Source: Sinotaia quadrata (lineage: Eukaryota > Mollusca > Gastropoda > Architaenioglossa > Viviparidae). Taken from it: a stretch of DNA of 64,000 nt. The notes beneath the pieces were generated by a model. It was not told the origin of the DNA, ran no database searches, and saw nothing but the letters and a program-made list of their open reading frames with translations. How positions within the stretch are numbered: position 1 is the stretch's first letter; every line of letters starts with the position of its first letter. The stretch spans positions 40,934,617 through 40,998,616 of the forward strand of contig CM054179.1 of the NCBI GenBank assembly GCA_028829895.1. The letters run 5' to 3'. Both the position numbers and the translations under genes were made by a program. Positions 1 to 13,000 of the stretch are shown here, piece by piece.

Positions 1-49
1 AATAAATATAATGCTATTGCTAAGCGGCATAAAAAGTTTTGTAGGTTAC

Positions 50-163
50 CTCCATTGTCGTCTCTTTCACCAGACTTCCCTCCATTTTCACCGGATCTTC
101 CGCCACTTTCACCGGACTCTTCTTCCGTTTCGCCGGACGTTTGTTCGTCCTCACCAGAACGTG
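50..163 (-). CDS. Exon 7: 114-bp phase-1 exon of SGE modules
   Basis: The acceptor is CTTGTCTGAGTGCAG and the donor is GGAG|GTAACC. After (A)R it reads five exact 7-residue modules: SGEDEQT, SGETEEE, SGESGGR, SGENGGK, SGERDDN, then Gly. It is more acidic than the giant exon. Because it ends with a good phase-1 donor, the gene must continue to the left of the window. Confidence 0.7.
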
Positions 164-3100
164 CTGCACTCAGACAAGGTCCAATAGACATTGTGTAGAA
201 AAGAGACAATTTGTGCATTCATAATGAACAATGAAAGTCTACCTTTAAACCAAATATTAGTGTTTGCAATGTCCAATTAACACATAATGAACAATGAAAG
301 CCTACCTTTAAACCAAACATTAGTGTTTACAATGTCCTATTAACACATGCGCACAGAACGAACTCAACACAGCAGAGATTTCGGGATATAGATGATAAAT
401 AAATCATGAGTCCATATCATAGCGGAGTGCGGATTTGTCTACCACGTATATACTTCACCTGTCTTAGCCGCATATCAGGTGACGTCACTACAACGCTAAA
501 TTGATTGCGTCATTGACTGAATTCCTGACACGATTGAAATTGTCAGTAAACCATGGCACTATATCTTAGTTTTAGTCTAAGATGAATATGGTTATATATT
601 TTTTCTTGTTACTTTTTTAAGACGGGGGAGGGGCTCAAATACTTTGTACACGCTCTGAATTTCTGTCATGCCTCTGAGTATGGTGCTGATGTGATTGACA
701 ACACTGAGCAATCAGAAATGTCTTTCTCTTTTTGGCCAGGCATTACACTATTTCATGGATTGTGTGGGAAAATCTGGATTATTTGTCTTATTAAGTTAGC
801 TCTGTGTTTTTGTCAGAGAAATATATGATACTCACATCTTTGAGAGGAGGGGTGAGGGAGGTCAGAGAGGGGTGAGGGAGGTCGGAGTTATTACGACGGC
901 GTTGAAAAAAACAGAACCATGACCATATAACATTTTAAAAGTTTGTTTCTATAACCATAGAACATTTTAAAAGTTTGTTTCCATGACCATAGAACATTTT
1001 AAAAGTTTGTTTCCATGACCATAGAACATTTTAAAATTTTGTTTCCATGACCCATAGAACATTTTAAAATTCTGTTTCCATGATCATAGAACATTTTAAA
1101 ACTTTAAGCTTTAAGTAATATTAAAAGACATTTACGATTTTAGTTTTGTATGTATTTATACTTTTGTTGTCTATTTCAGCATGCAAACACATTTGGTAAT
1201 TGTAACTTATTTGTGAAAAAAAATCTAGGTGAATGATCTTCGTCCCAAAGAAAAGAATGTGTCGGCGGGGGGGAGGTGAGAAGGCAGGTATTTATATAGA
1301 CATTTAAGCGCTAGAAAATCAGTACAACTGCTTAACTCATGATCTAAGTATTTATTGAGAAGGTTTTCAATCTATGCTGTCTGAAAGATTGCTTTTGACG
1401 TGTAGCATTAATTACTGATACCATTTCTATTCTAAGACGCCTTATTCCCGCAAGTCATAACATTTTTCATTTGAATGGAATCAACTTGGGTGTTTTCCCT
1501 TTATATACTGTCAGCAGGTTTTATTTATTCGATAAATGGTTTAGGGTGCAATTCCAGTTTTCGTTCCTTTTGCTGGTGACGCAAGTGCCGAGGAAGTAGG
1601 TCGTGTTCAACAAGGGCGGTAACTAGTGACTTAAAGATATTCGTGAATGTTTGGGAGGAGTTTGAGCATCTTTTAATACATATGGCCTGATACTTTTTAA
1701 CCCAGACAGCTAGACAGTTGGACAGCTACCGAGTAAGGGGAACGTCCAAACTCACTCATAAAGTTTATTCGCCCTGAACTGGGATTGGGAACGTTTAAGC
1801 GTGTTTAACTTACTTCTGCGCCCTGCCGGCCCTTATGGCAGCAGATTGTATTGAAAGCCTTTGGCCAGTATGTGCTTAGTATTCACTTAGAAACCCTATC
1901 GGCCATTGTCAATGCTTAAGGGCTGTATTGTAAGTCTTATGTCAGACATCGCTAAAGTATAAATATATTCATATTGTAATGTATGTTGTAGATAATGTGA
2001 ATAATGATAAAACAAGAGGAAGTAGTGGTGATTTTACTGACCTTGGGACTACCTTGAAGTGTTCATTTCAAGCTTCACGTACATTTTAATTTAAAGATTT
2101 CACATTAATCAGCTTCATTATTTCTAAACCTTGGGCCACTCTCACTAGACCACTTTCACTGGACTTTGGACCACTCTCACCAGACTTTGGACCATTCTCA
2201 CCAGACTTTGGACCATTCTCATCAGACTTTGGACCACTTTCACCGGGCTTTGAACCACTCTCACCAGACTTTGGACCATTCTCACCAGACTTTGGACCAT
2301 TCTCATCAGACTTTGGACTACTTTCACCAGACTTGGACTACTCTCACCAGACTTAGACTACTCTCACTGGACCACTCTCAATGGACCACTCTCACCAGAC
2401 TTGGACCATTCTCACCAGACTCGAACCACTCACCAGACATCGGATTACTCTCACCAGACTTCGGACTACTCTCACCAGACTTGGATCACTCTCATCAGAC
2501 TTGGACCATTCTCACCAGACTTTGGACTATTTTCACCAGACGTGGACAACTCTCACCAGACATAAGACCACTCTTATCTGACTTGGACCATTCTCACCAG
2601 ACTTTGGACCATTCTCACCAGAATTGAACTATCACCAGATTTAGATCGCTCTCACCAGAACCTTTTCCACTTTGATGACCTATCCCTCAATTTTAACTGA
2701 AATTTGTGTCATTTTGCAGGAACCTTTCTTCACAGAATGTCATTAAGCTTTTTTGGAAAATTTATGGATTAAATAAAACTAACAAACTTACTCTAGACCA
2801 TTTTCAAGAAAAAGGTGACATTATGTTCTAGGGTCTAACAAATCACTTGTTTATACATTATCAGGAAAGATATTCTCACCAACCTAGCAATATTAATAAC
2901 AAGTTTAAAATATAAATAGATATTAACGAATTTGATAATTATATTCTTTATGGACCAAATGGAAAAGGTTCATGAAATATCCTAATAATGAATAAGAAGA
3001 CACTAAATTGACATATTTGAACAAACTAAGGAAATTTTCACATTACTTTAAAACTGACAAATTTAATTTAAATTATGAATCCAGAACGGATCTCTATTTA

Positions 3101-6100
3101 TTAATCAAGAAATATGAAAATTAAACAGAAGATTATATATAAGAGACTGTATTAATACAACAGGAATAAAACTGTATGTAATCAAACATGAACACTCATA
3201 ACTCTTTAATCAGATAAATCAACAGAATTTGAAGCATTTTCAACACATATGCCTCTCCTCACAACTGATTTTACAAAGTTTATAACAGACTATATTTCAC
3301 TCTCACCTGAGTTTCCTCCGTTTTCCTTTGACTTTTCGTCAGACTCGACTGATCCGTTTTTGTCAGACTTTCGTCCAGACTCATTAGATTTTCCTTCTTT
3401 TTCACCAGACCTTCCTCCAGCCTTGCCTGATTTTCCTTCTTTATCTCCAGACTTTCCTCCAGCCTTGCCTGATTTTCCTTCTTTATCACCAGATTTTCCT
3501 CCGGACTCGCCTGATTTTTCATCTTTCTCATCAGATTTTCCTCTGTCTTCGCCTGATTTTCCTTCTTTCTCACCAGACTTTTCTCCAACCTTGCCAGATT
3601 TTCCTTCTTTCTCGCCAGACTTTCCTCCGCCCTCGCCTGATTTTCCTTCTTTCTTGCCAGATTTTCCTCCGGCCTCGCCTGATTTTCCTTCTTTCTCTCC
3701 AGACTTTCCTCCAGCCTCGCCTGATTCTCCTTCTTTCTCTCCAGACTTTCCTCTGGAATCGCCTGATTTTCCTTCTTTCTCGCCAGATTTTCTTCCGGCA
3801 TCACCTGATTTTCCTTCCTTCTCACCAGACTTTTCTCCGGACTCGCCTGATTTTCCTTCTTTCTCTCCAGACCTTCCTCCAGCCTTGCCTGATTTTCCTT
3901 CTTTATCTCCAGACTTTCCTCCAGCCTCGCCAGATTTTCCTTCTTTCTCACCAGACTTTTCTCTGGCCTCGCCTGATTTTCCATCTTTTTCACCAGACTG
4001 TCCTCCAGCCTCTCCTGATTTTCCTTCTTTCTCACCAGACTTTCCTGATTGTCCTTCTTTCTCGCCTGATTTTCTTTCTTTCTCACCAGATTTTCCTCCG
4101 GCCTCACCTGATTTTCCTTCCTTCTCACCAGACTTTTCTCCGGACTCGCCAGATTTTCCTTCTTTCTCGCCAGACTTTCCTCCAGCATTGCCTGATTTTC
4201 CTTCTTTATCTCCAGACTTTCCTCCAGCCTCGCCAGATTTTCCTTCTTTCTCACCAGACTTTTCTCTGGCCTCGCCTGATTTTCCATCTTTTTCACCAGA
4301 CTGTCCTCCAGCCTCACCTGATTTTCCTTCCTTCTCGCCAGACTTTCCTCCAGCCTCTCCTGATTTTCCTTCTTTCTCACCAGACTTTCCTCCTGCCTTT
4401 CCTGATTGTCCTTCTTTCTCGCCTGATTTTCCTTCTTTCTCGAAAGACTTTCCTCCGGCTTCGCCTGATTTTCTTTCTTTCTCACCAGATTTTCCTCTGG
4501 CCTCACCTGATTTTCCTTCCTTCTCACCAGACTTTTCTCCGGACTCACCTGATTTTCCTTCTTTATCTCCAGACTTTCCTCCAGCATCGCCAGATTTTCC
4601 TTCTTTCTCACCAGACTTTTCTCTGGCCTCACCTGATTTTCCATCTTTTTCACCAGACTGTCCTCCAGCCTCTCCTGATTTTCCTTCTTTCTCACCAGAC
4701 TTTCCTCCGGCCTTTCCTGATTGTCCTTCTTTATCGCCTGATTTTCTTTCTTTCTCGCCAGATTTTCCTCCAGCCTCACCTGATTTTCCTTCTTTCTCGC
4801 CAGACTTTCCTCCAGCCTCGCCTGATTTTCTTTCTTTCTCGCCAGACTTTCCTCTGTCTGCTCCTGATTTTCCTTCTTTTTCAGGAGACTTTCCTTCTTT
4901 CTCACCAGACCTTTCTCCGGACTCGCCTGATTTTCCTTCTTTCTCTCCAGACTTTCCTCCAGCCTTGCCTGATTTTCCTTCTTTATCTCCAGACTTTCCT
5001 CCAGCCTCGCCAGATTTTCCTTCTTTCTCACCAGACTTTTCTCTGGCCTCGCCTGATTTTCCTTCTTTCTCACCAGACATTCCTCCGGTCTCGCCTGATT
5101 TTCCTTCTTTCTCGCCAGACTTTCCTCCAGCCTCGCCTGATTCTCCTTCTTTCTCATCAGATTTTCCTCCGGCCTCGCCTGATTTTCCTTCTTTCTCACC
5201 AGACTTTTCTCCAGCCTCGCCTGATTTTCCTTCCTTCTTGCCAGACTTTCCTCCAGCCTCGCCTGATTTTCTTTCTTTCTCGCCAGACTTTCCTCCGGCC
5301 TCGCCTGATTTTCTTTCTTTCTCGCCAGATTTTCCTCCAGCCTCACCTGATTTTCCTTCCTTCTCACCAGACTTTCCTCCAGCCTCGCCAGATTTTCCTT
5401 CTTTCTCACCAGACTTTTCTCTGGCCTCGCCTGATTTTCCATCTTTTTCACCAGACTGTCCTCCAGCCTCTCCTGATTTTCCTTCCTTCTCGCCAGACTT
5501 TCCTCCAGCCTCTCCTGATTTTCCTTCTTTCTCACCAGACTTTCCTCCTGCCTTTCCTGATTGTCCTTTCTCGCCTGATTTTCTTTCTTTCTCGCCAGAT
5601 TTTCCTCCGGCCTCACCTGATTTTTCTTCTTTCTCGCCAGACTTTCCTCCGGCTTCGCCTGATTTTCTTTCTTTTTCGCCAGATTTTCCTCTGGCCTCAC
5701 CTGATTTTCCTTCCTTCTCACCAGACTTTTCTCCGGACTCACCTGATTTTCCTTCTTTATCTCCAGACTTTCCTCCAGCCTCGCCAGATTTTCCTTCTTT
5801 CTCACCAGACTTTTCTCTGGCCTCACCTGATTTTCCATCTTTTTCACCAGACTGTCCTCCAGCCTCTCCTGATTTTCCTTCTTTTTCACCAGACTTTCCT
5901 CCGGCCTTTCCTGATTGTCCTTCTTTCTCGCCTGATTTTCTTTCTTTCTCGCCAGATTTTCCTCCAGCCTCACCTGATTTTCTTTCTTTCTCGCCAGACT
6001 TTCCTCTGTCCTCGCCTGATTTTCCTTCTTTTTCAGGAGACTTTCCTTCTTTCTCACCAGACTTTTCTCCGGACTCGCCTGATTTTCCTTCTTTCTCGCC

Positions 6101-9100
6101 AGACTTTCCTCCAGCCTCGCCTGATTCTCCTTCTTTCTCATCAGATTTTCCTCCGGCCTCGCCTGATTTTCCTTCTTTCTCACCAGACTTTTCTCCAGCC
6201 TCGCCTGATTTTCCTTCCTTCTTGCCAGACTTTCCTCCAGCCTCGCCTGATTTTCTTTCTTTCTCGCCAGACTTTCCTCCGGCCTCGCCTGATTTTCTTT
6301 CTTTCTCGCCAGATTTTCCTCCAGCCTCACCTGATTTTCCTTCCTTCTCACCAGACTTTTCTCCGGACTCGCCTGATTTTCCTTCTTTATCTCCAGACTT
6401 TCCTCCAGCCTCACCAGATTTTCCTTCTTTCTCACCAGACTTTTCTCTGGTCTCACCTGATTTTCCTTCCTTCTCACCAGACTTTTCTCCGGACTCACCT
6501 GATTTTCCTTCTTTATCTCCAGACTTTCCTCCAGCCTCGCCAGATTTTCCTTCTTTCTCACCAGACTTTTTTCTGGCCTCACCTGATTTTCCATCTTTTT
6601 CACCAGACTGTCCTCCAGCCTCTCCTGATTTTCCTTCTTTCTCACCAGACTTTCCTCCGGCCTTTCCTGATTGTCCTTCTTTCTCGCCTGATTTTCTTTC
6701 TTTCTCGCCAGATTTTCCTCCAGCCTCACCTGATTTTCCTTCTTTCTCGCCAGACTTTCCTCCAGCCTCGCCTGATTTTCTTTCTTTCTCACCAGAATTT
6801 CCTCTGTCCTCGCCTGATTTTCCTTCTTTTTCAGGAGACTTTCCTTCTTTCTCACCAGACTTTTCTCCGGACTCGCCTGATTTTCCTTCTTTCTCTCCAG
6901 ACTTTCCTCCAGCCTCGCCAGATTTTCCTTCTTTCTCACCAGACTTTTTTCTGGCCTCACCTGATTTTCCATCTTTTTCACCAGACTGTCCTCCAGCCTC
7001 TCCTGATTTTCCTTCTTTCTCACCAGACTTTCCTCCGGCCTTTCCTGATTGTCCTTCTTTCTCGCCAGATTTTCCTTCTTTCTCACCAGACTTTCCTCCA
7101 GCCTCGCCAGATTTTCCTTCTTTCTCACCAGACTTTTCTCTGGCCTCGCCTGATTTTCCATCTTTTTCACCAGACTGTCCTCCAGCCTCACCTGATTTTC
7201 CTTCCTTCTCGCCAGACTTTCCTCCAGCCTCTCCTGATTTTCCTTCTTTCTCACCAGACTTTCCTCCTGCCTTTCCTGATTGTCCTTCTTTCTCGCCTGA
7301 TTTTCCTTCTTTCTCGCCAGACTTTCCTCCGGCTTCGCCTGATTTTCTTTCTTTCTCACCAGATTTTCCTCTGGCCTCACCTGATTTTCCTTCCTTCTCA
7401 CCAGACTTTTCTCCGGACTCACCTGATTTTCCTTCTTTATCTCCAGACTTTCCTCCAGCATCGCCAGATTTTCCTTCTTTCTCACCAGACTTTTCTCTGG
7501 CCTCACCTGATTTTCCATCTTTTTCACCAGACTTTCCTCCAGCCTCGCCAGATTTTCCTTCTTTCTCACCAGACTTTTCTCTGGCCTCGCCTGATTTTCC
7601 TTCTTTCTCACCAGATGTTCCTCCGGTCTCGCCTGATTTTCCTTCTTTCTCGCCAGACTTTCCTCCAGCCTCGCCTGATTCTCCTTCTTTCTCATCAGAT
7701 TTTCCTCCGGCCTCACCTGGTTTTCCTTCTTTCTCGCCAGACTTTTCTCCAGCCTCGCCTGATTTTCCTTCTTTCTTGCCAGACTTTCCTCCAGCCTCGC
7801 CTGATTTTCCTTCTTTCTCGCCAGATTTTCCTCTGGCCTCACCTGATTTTCCTTCTTTATCTCCAGACTTTCCTCCGGCCTCGGCTGATTTTCTTTCTTT
7901 CTCGCCAGATTTTCCTCCGGCCTCACCTGATTTTCCTTCCTTCTCACCAGACTTTTCTTCGGACTCGCCTGATTTTCCTTCTTTCTCGCCAGACTTTCCT
8001 CCAGCCTTGCCTGATTTTCCTTCTTTATCTCCAGACTTTCCTCCAGCCTCGCCAGATTTTCCTTCTTTCTTGCCAGACTTTCCTCCGGCCTCACCTGATT
8101 TTCCTTCTTTCTCGCCAGACTTTCCTCCGGCCTCGCCAGATTTTCCTTCTTTCTCGCCAGACTTTCCTCCATCCTCACCTGATTCTCCTTCTTTCTCTCC
8201 AGACTTTCCTCTAGCCTCACCTGATTTTCCTTCTTTCTCACCAGACTTTCTTCCATCCTCGCCAGATTTTCCTTCTTTCTCGCCAGACTTTCCTCCGGCC
8301 TCGCCTGATTTTCCTTCTTTCTCGCCAGACTTTCCTCTGGCCTCACTTGATTCTCCTTCTTTATCACCAGTCTTTCCTCCGGCCTTGCCTGATTTTCCTT
8401 CTTTCTCGCCAGACTTTCCTCCGGCCTCACCTGATTTTCCTTCTTTCTCGCCAGACTTTCCTCCAGCCTCGCCTGATTTTCCTTCTTTTTCTAAAGACTT
8501 TCCTACGTCCTCGCCTGATTTTCTTTCTTTCTCACCAGACTTTTCTCCAGCCTCCGTTGATTTTCCTTCTTTCTCTCTAGACTTTTCACCGGCCTCACCT
8601 GATTTTCCTTCTTTCTCACCAGACCTTCCTCCAGTCTCGCCTGATTTTCCTTCTTTCTCTACAGACTTTCCTCCAGCCTCGCCTGATTTTTCTCCTTTTT
8701 CTATAATGGTAACAACAATTTATTAAATATTAAATGATGTTTAAATATTCAAAAGTAGAAAATGGAAGTTTATCTTCTTAAGTTACATATGTCTCTATAC
8801 TAGTGTAAAAAAGCAAATTAATATAAATGTTATATATTTTTTAATTATGGCTGAATAATAACCCGAACCAATTTCTGAATTCTTCTATTAGAAAAAATAT
8901 TAAATCAAAATACTAATAGTAAATAATGTCTGGATACTTCTGTTAAAAATTTTAAATCCAAATACTCGTGTAAATTATATTATTACGTAAAGTATAATTT
9001 TTAATGTGCACAAGTGCATACAAACAAATTTTTTTTAATTAAATGATTAAATGACCAAACGATCTACAAAGAAATGCAAACCATGACTATTTTAGTGGTT

Positions 9101-10005
9101 ACTTCGATCAGGTAACCAATTATACAGGTGACCAATGTAGAGTGACTATTTTAGTGGTTACTTGGATCAGGTAATCAATTATACAGTTAACCAATGTAGA
9201 GTGACTATTTTAGTGGTTACTTGGATCAGGTAACCAATTATACAGGTGACCAATGTAGAATGGCTATTTTGGTGGTTACTTGGATCAGGTAAACAATTAT
9301 ACAGGTAACCAATTATACAGGTGACCAATGTAGAGTGGCTATTTTAGTGGTTACTTGAGTCAAGTGGCCAGTCATACATGTAAACATTTAGTAATGATAT
9401 GTGACCTGTTCCATTACTGCCTTTGGTGTTTCAAATGAGGAATAGTTTAAGAGATCACGTGATTCGTTTAAGAGATCAAGAGATTAGTTTAAGAGATTAA
9501 GAAATTAGCTGAAGAGATAAAAAGATTAGTATAAGAGATCAAGAGAATAATTTCAGCGATAAAGAGATTAGATAAAGAGGTCAAGAGTTTAGTTTTTGAT
9601 TATTTATAGAGATCAAGAGATTCGTTTGAGATTGTTACAGAGATCAACATATTAGTTTAAGAGATCAAGAGATTAGTTTGAGATTAATTAAGGATATCAA
9701 GAAAATATTTTTAAGATTATATAAAGAGAACAAGAGATTAATTAAGAGATAAAGAGATTAGTAGTACGAAATCAAGAGATTAGTTAAAAGATGAAAAATT
9801 ATGTTGAAAAGGGTGGGGGTATAATTTCTTCTTAGCTTTCGCTTCCATCGCCATATAATTTAGCGAACGGTTGGATAATGTAAAATCATTCTTAAATCTC
9901 GGTTGGATAATGTAAAATCATTCTTAAATCTCGGTTGAAATAACTTCAACATTTGCAAGTTATAATTTTTAACGCCAAACTTTAGAATGACTATAAAATA
10001 ACAGC

Positions 10006-10085
<80 letters not shown>

Positions 10086-13000
10086 GCACAAATACACACG
10101 CATACATTGATAATTATAGGTATATAATTTTATATACCGGTCTTGATGATATTTTGAATGGTCTTAAGTGCATTTTCAGCGTTAAGCCCACTTTCCCCGG
10201 ATTTGGATGCAATTTCACTCGATTTTCCTCCGCTTTGGCCTGATTTGTCTCCGATGTCACCCAGTTTGGGTGCAATGTGTTCTGATTTTCCTCCGCTTTG
10301 GCCTGATTTGTCTCCTGTGTCACCTGGTTTGGGTGCAATGTGTTCTGATTTTCCTCCACTTTGGCCTGATTTGTCTCCGATTTCACCCAGTTTTGAAGCT
10401 TTTTCATCGGATTTCGGTGCACCTAAAATATATACAAAAATGGAAATAGAAAGTTGATTCTGATCTAGCTGCAAGAAATGTAGCATAATGTTTTGTCATT
10501 TATTCTAAAGCCAATCACTACACATACCTAGTTGTAATGCGACGGGAATATTCCCTTGTCGGGTGTGCTCTCAAAGATCTTTCAAAATTCTATTCTTCAT
10601 TGAATAAAATAAAATGTATGTACCGTTTTATTTGAAATCGTGCACTTGTTAATAATATGACAATATGAATATGAATTGACGACTATAATATAAAACGTTA
10701 CAGAGATAGAAAATGGACGACTATAATATAAAACGTTACAGAGATAAAAAATGGACGACTATAATATAAAACGTTACAGAGACAGAAAATGGACGACTAT
10801 AATATAAAACGTTACAGAGATAGAAAATGGACGACTATAATATAAAATCACAGAGATAGAAAATGGACAATGTTTAAAGAACTGTACAGAGGACCATATG
10901 TGCATAGAACATTGGGTAAAGAGCAGTGTGCAAAGAACAGTGTATAAATGTAAGTGTGCAAAGAACAGTGTATAAATGTAAGTATGCAAAGAGCAGTGTG
11001 TAAATGGAAGTTTGCAAAGAACAGTGATTAAGAGGAAGTGTGCAAAGTGAAACATTATCCAGAAATAAGTGTATACAGTATGCAATATTACTCGATATGC
11101 TTATATATTCTATTTGCGTGGTAAGGTGAAAAGTGTTCATGAAACGTAATTACTAAATAAAACCTTTTGGCACAATGAATAGTAATGATAAATACATATT
11201 CTAATAGTCAAGAATCTCTGGCCGAGGTCTGACCCACAATGCACAGTCATGTTCCTGTAAAGAATTAAGAGTCTGTGTCTCACCTCCAGTGTCTTTAGTT
11301 TCACTGGACTTTAACGCTGTATCTTACCTCCAGTGTCTTTAGTTTCACTGGACTTTAGCGCTGCATCTTACCTCCAGTGTCTTTAGTTTCACTGGACTTT
11401 AAAGCTGTATCTTACCTCCAGTGTCTTTAGTTTCACTGGACTTTAGCGCTGTATCTTACCTCCAGTGTCTTTAGTTTCACTGGACTTTAGCGCTGTATCT
11501 TACCTCCAGTGTCTTTAGTTTCACTGGACTTTAACGCTGTATCTTACCTCCAGTGTCTTTAGTTTCACTGGACTTTAACGCTGTATCTTACCTCCAGTGT
11601 CTTTAGTTTCACTGGACTTTAACGCTGTATCTTACCTCCAGTGTCTTTAGTTTCACTGGACTTTAACGCTGTATCTTACCTCCAGTGTCTTTAGTTTCAC
11701 TGGACTCGAAAGGCTTCTGAATGCCTTGACCAAGCAGCGATGATTTCAAACCGAGATCTGAACAAAAGAAATGGGTCAGTAATCAATACAAATAAACCAT
11801 TCTTTGAACTAGAGATATAAACTTATACACAAATACAAATATATCAATCAGTGAATAAAGACTAGTAAAAATACAAATAATTACTGTGAAAGCGAAATGG
11901 ACAAAGAAACAGAGAATCAATATTGAAAAAGAAAAGAACCTATGAACAGTACAAAGAAATCAAACAGTAAGAAAAAAGAAAAGAACAATACAAATAAACC
12001 AATCAATATTAAAAAAGAAAGGAACTAATGAACAATGCAAATTAACCAGTCATTGTGAAAGAAAAAACTAATATAAACAATACAAAAAAATTAATAACTG
12101 AATATAGAAAAAACTAATATAAACAATACAAAAAAATTAATAACTGAATATAGAAAAAACTAATATAAACAATACAAAAAATTAATAACTGAATATAGAA
12201 AAAACTAATATAAACAATACAAAAAATTAATAACTGAATATAGAAAAAACTAATATAAACAATACAAAAAAATTAATAACTGAATATAGAAAAAACTAAT
12301 ATAAACAATACAAAAAAATTAATAACTGAATATAGAAAAAACTAATATAAACAATACAAAAAATTAATAACTGAATATAGAAAAAACTAATATAAACAAT
12401 ACAAAAAATTAATAACTGAATATAGAAAAAACTAATATAAACAATACAAAAAATTAATAACTGAATATAGAAAAAACTAATATAAACAATACAAAAAAAT
12501 TAATAACTGAATATAGAAAAAACTAATATAAACAATACAAAAAAATTAATAACTGAATATAGAAAAAACTAATATAAACAATACAAAAAATTAATAACTG
12601 AATATAGAAAAAACTAATATAAACAATACAAAAAATTAATAACTGAATATAGAAAAAACTAATATAAACAATACAAAAAATTAATAACTGAATATAGAAA
12701 AAACTAATATAAACAATACAAAAAAATTAATAACTGAATATAGAAAAAACTAATATAAACAATACAAAAAAATTAATAACTGAATATAGAAAAAACTAAT
12801 ATAAACAATACAAAAAATTAATAACTGAATATAGAAAAAACTAATATAAACAATACAAAAAATTAATAACTGAATATAGAAAAAAGTAATAAACGCACAA
12901 AATACACCAATCAGTGTAAAAGGCAAATAGAGTCATACACTAAATCCATCCACTAAATTATGTAAACAGACTAAGAAACTGAGACAGAGTAAATTTGCCT

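Noticed and set aside
2166..2627. Plus-strand 153-codon DHSHQTL repeat protein
   Set aside because: It is a by-product of the 20-21-bp array; the minus strand shows the SGENGPK module shared with the gene next to it.
3280..8430. Minus-strand 1,716-codon frame (KENQARPEESLARK type)
   Set aside because: It is in a different frame from the one fixed by the acceptor at 8701 and the donor at 3306, and it shares no motif with the neighbouring exons.
3249..8726. Plus-strand 1,825-codon Pro/Asp/Phe/Ser frame as the real gene
   Set aside because: No sister exons, signal peptide or splice support on the plus strand. The minus frame has phase-1 splice sites at both ends and related exons with the same module.
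10011..10099. Cys/Val and Arg/Glu alternating protein
   Set aside because: Translation of a (CT)n(CA)n microsatellite.
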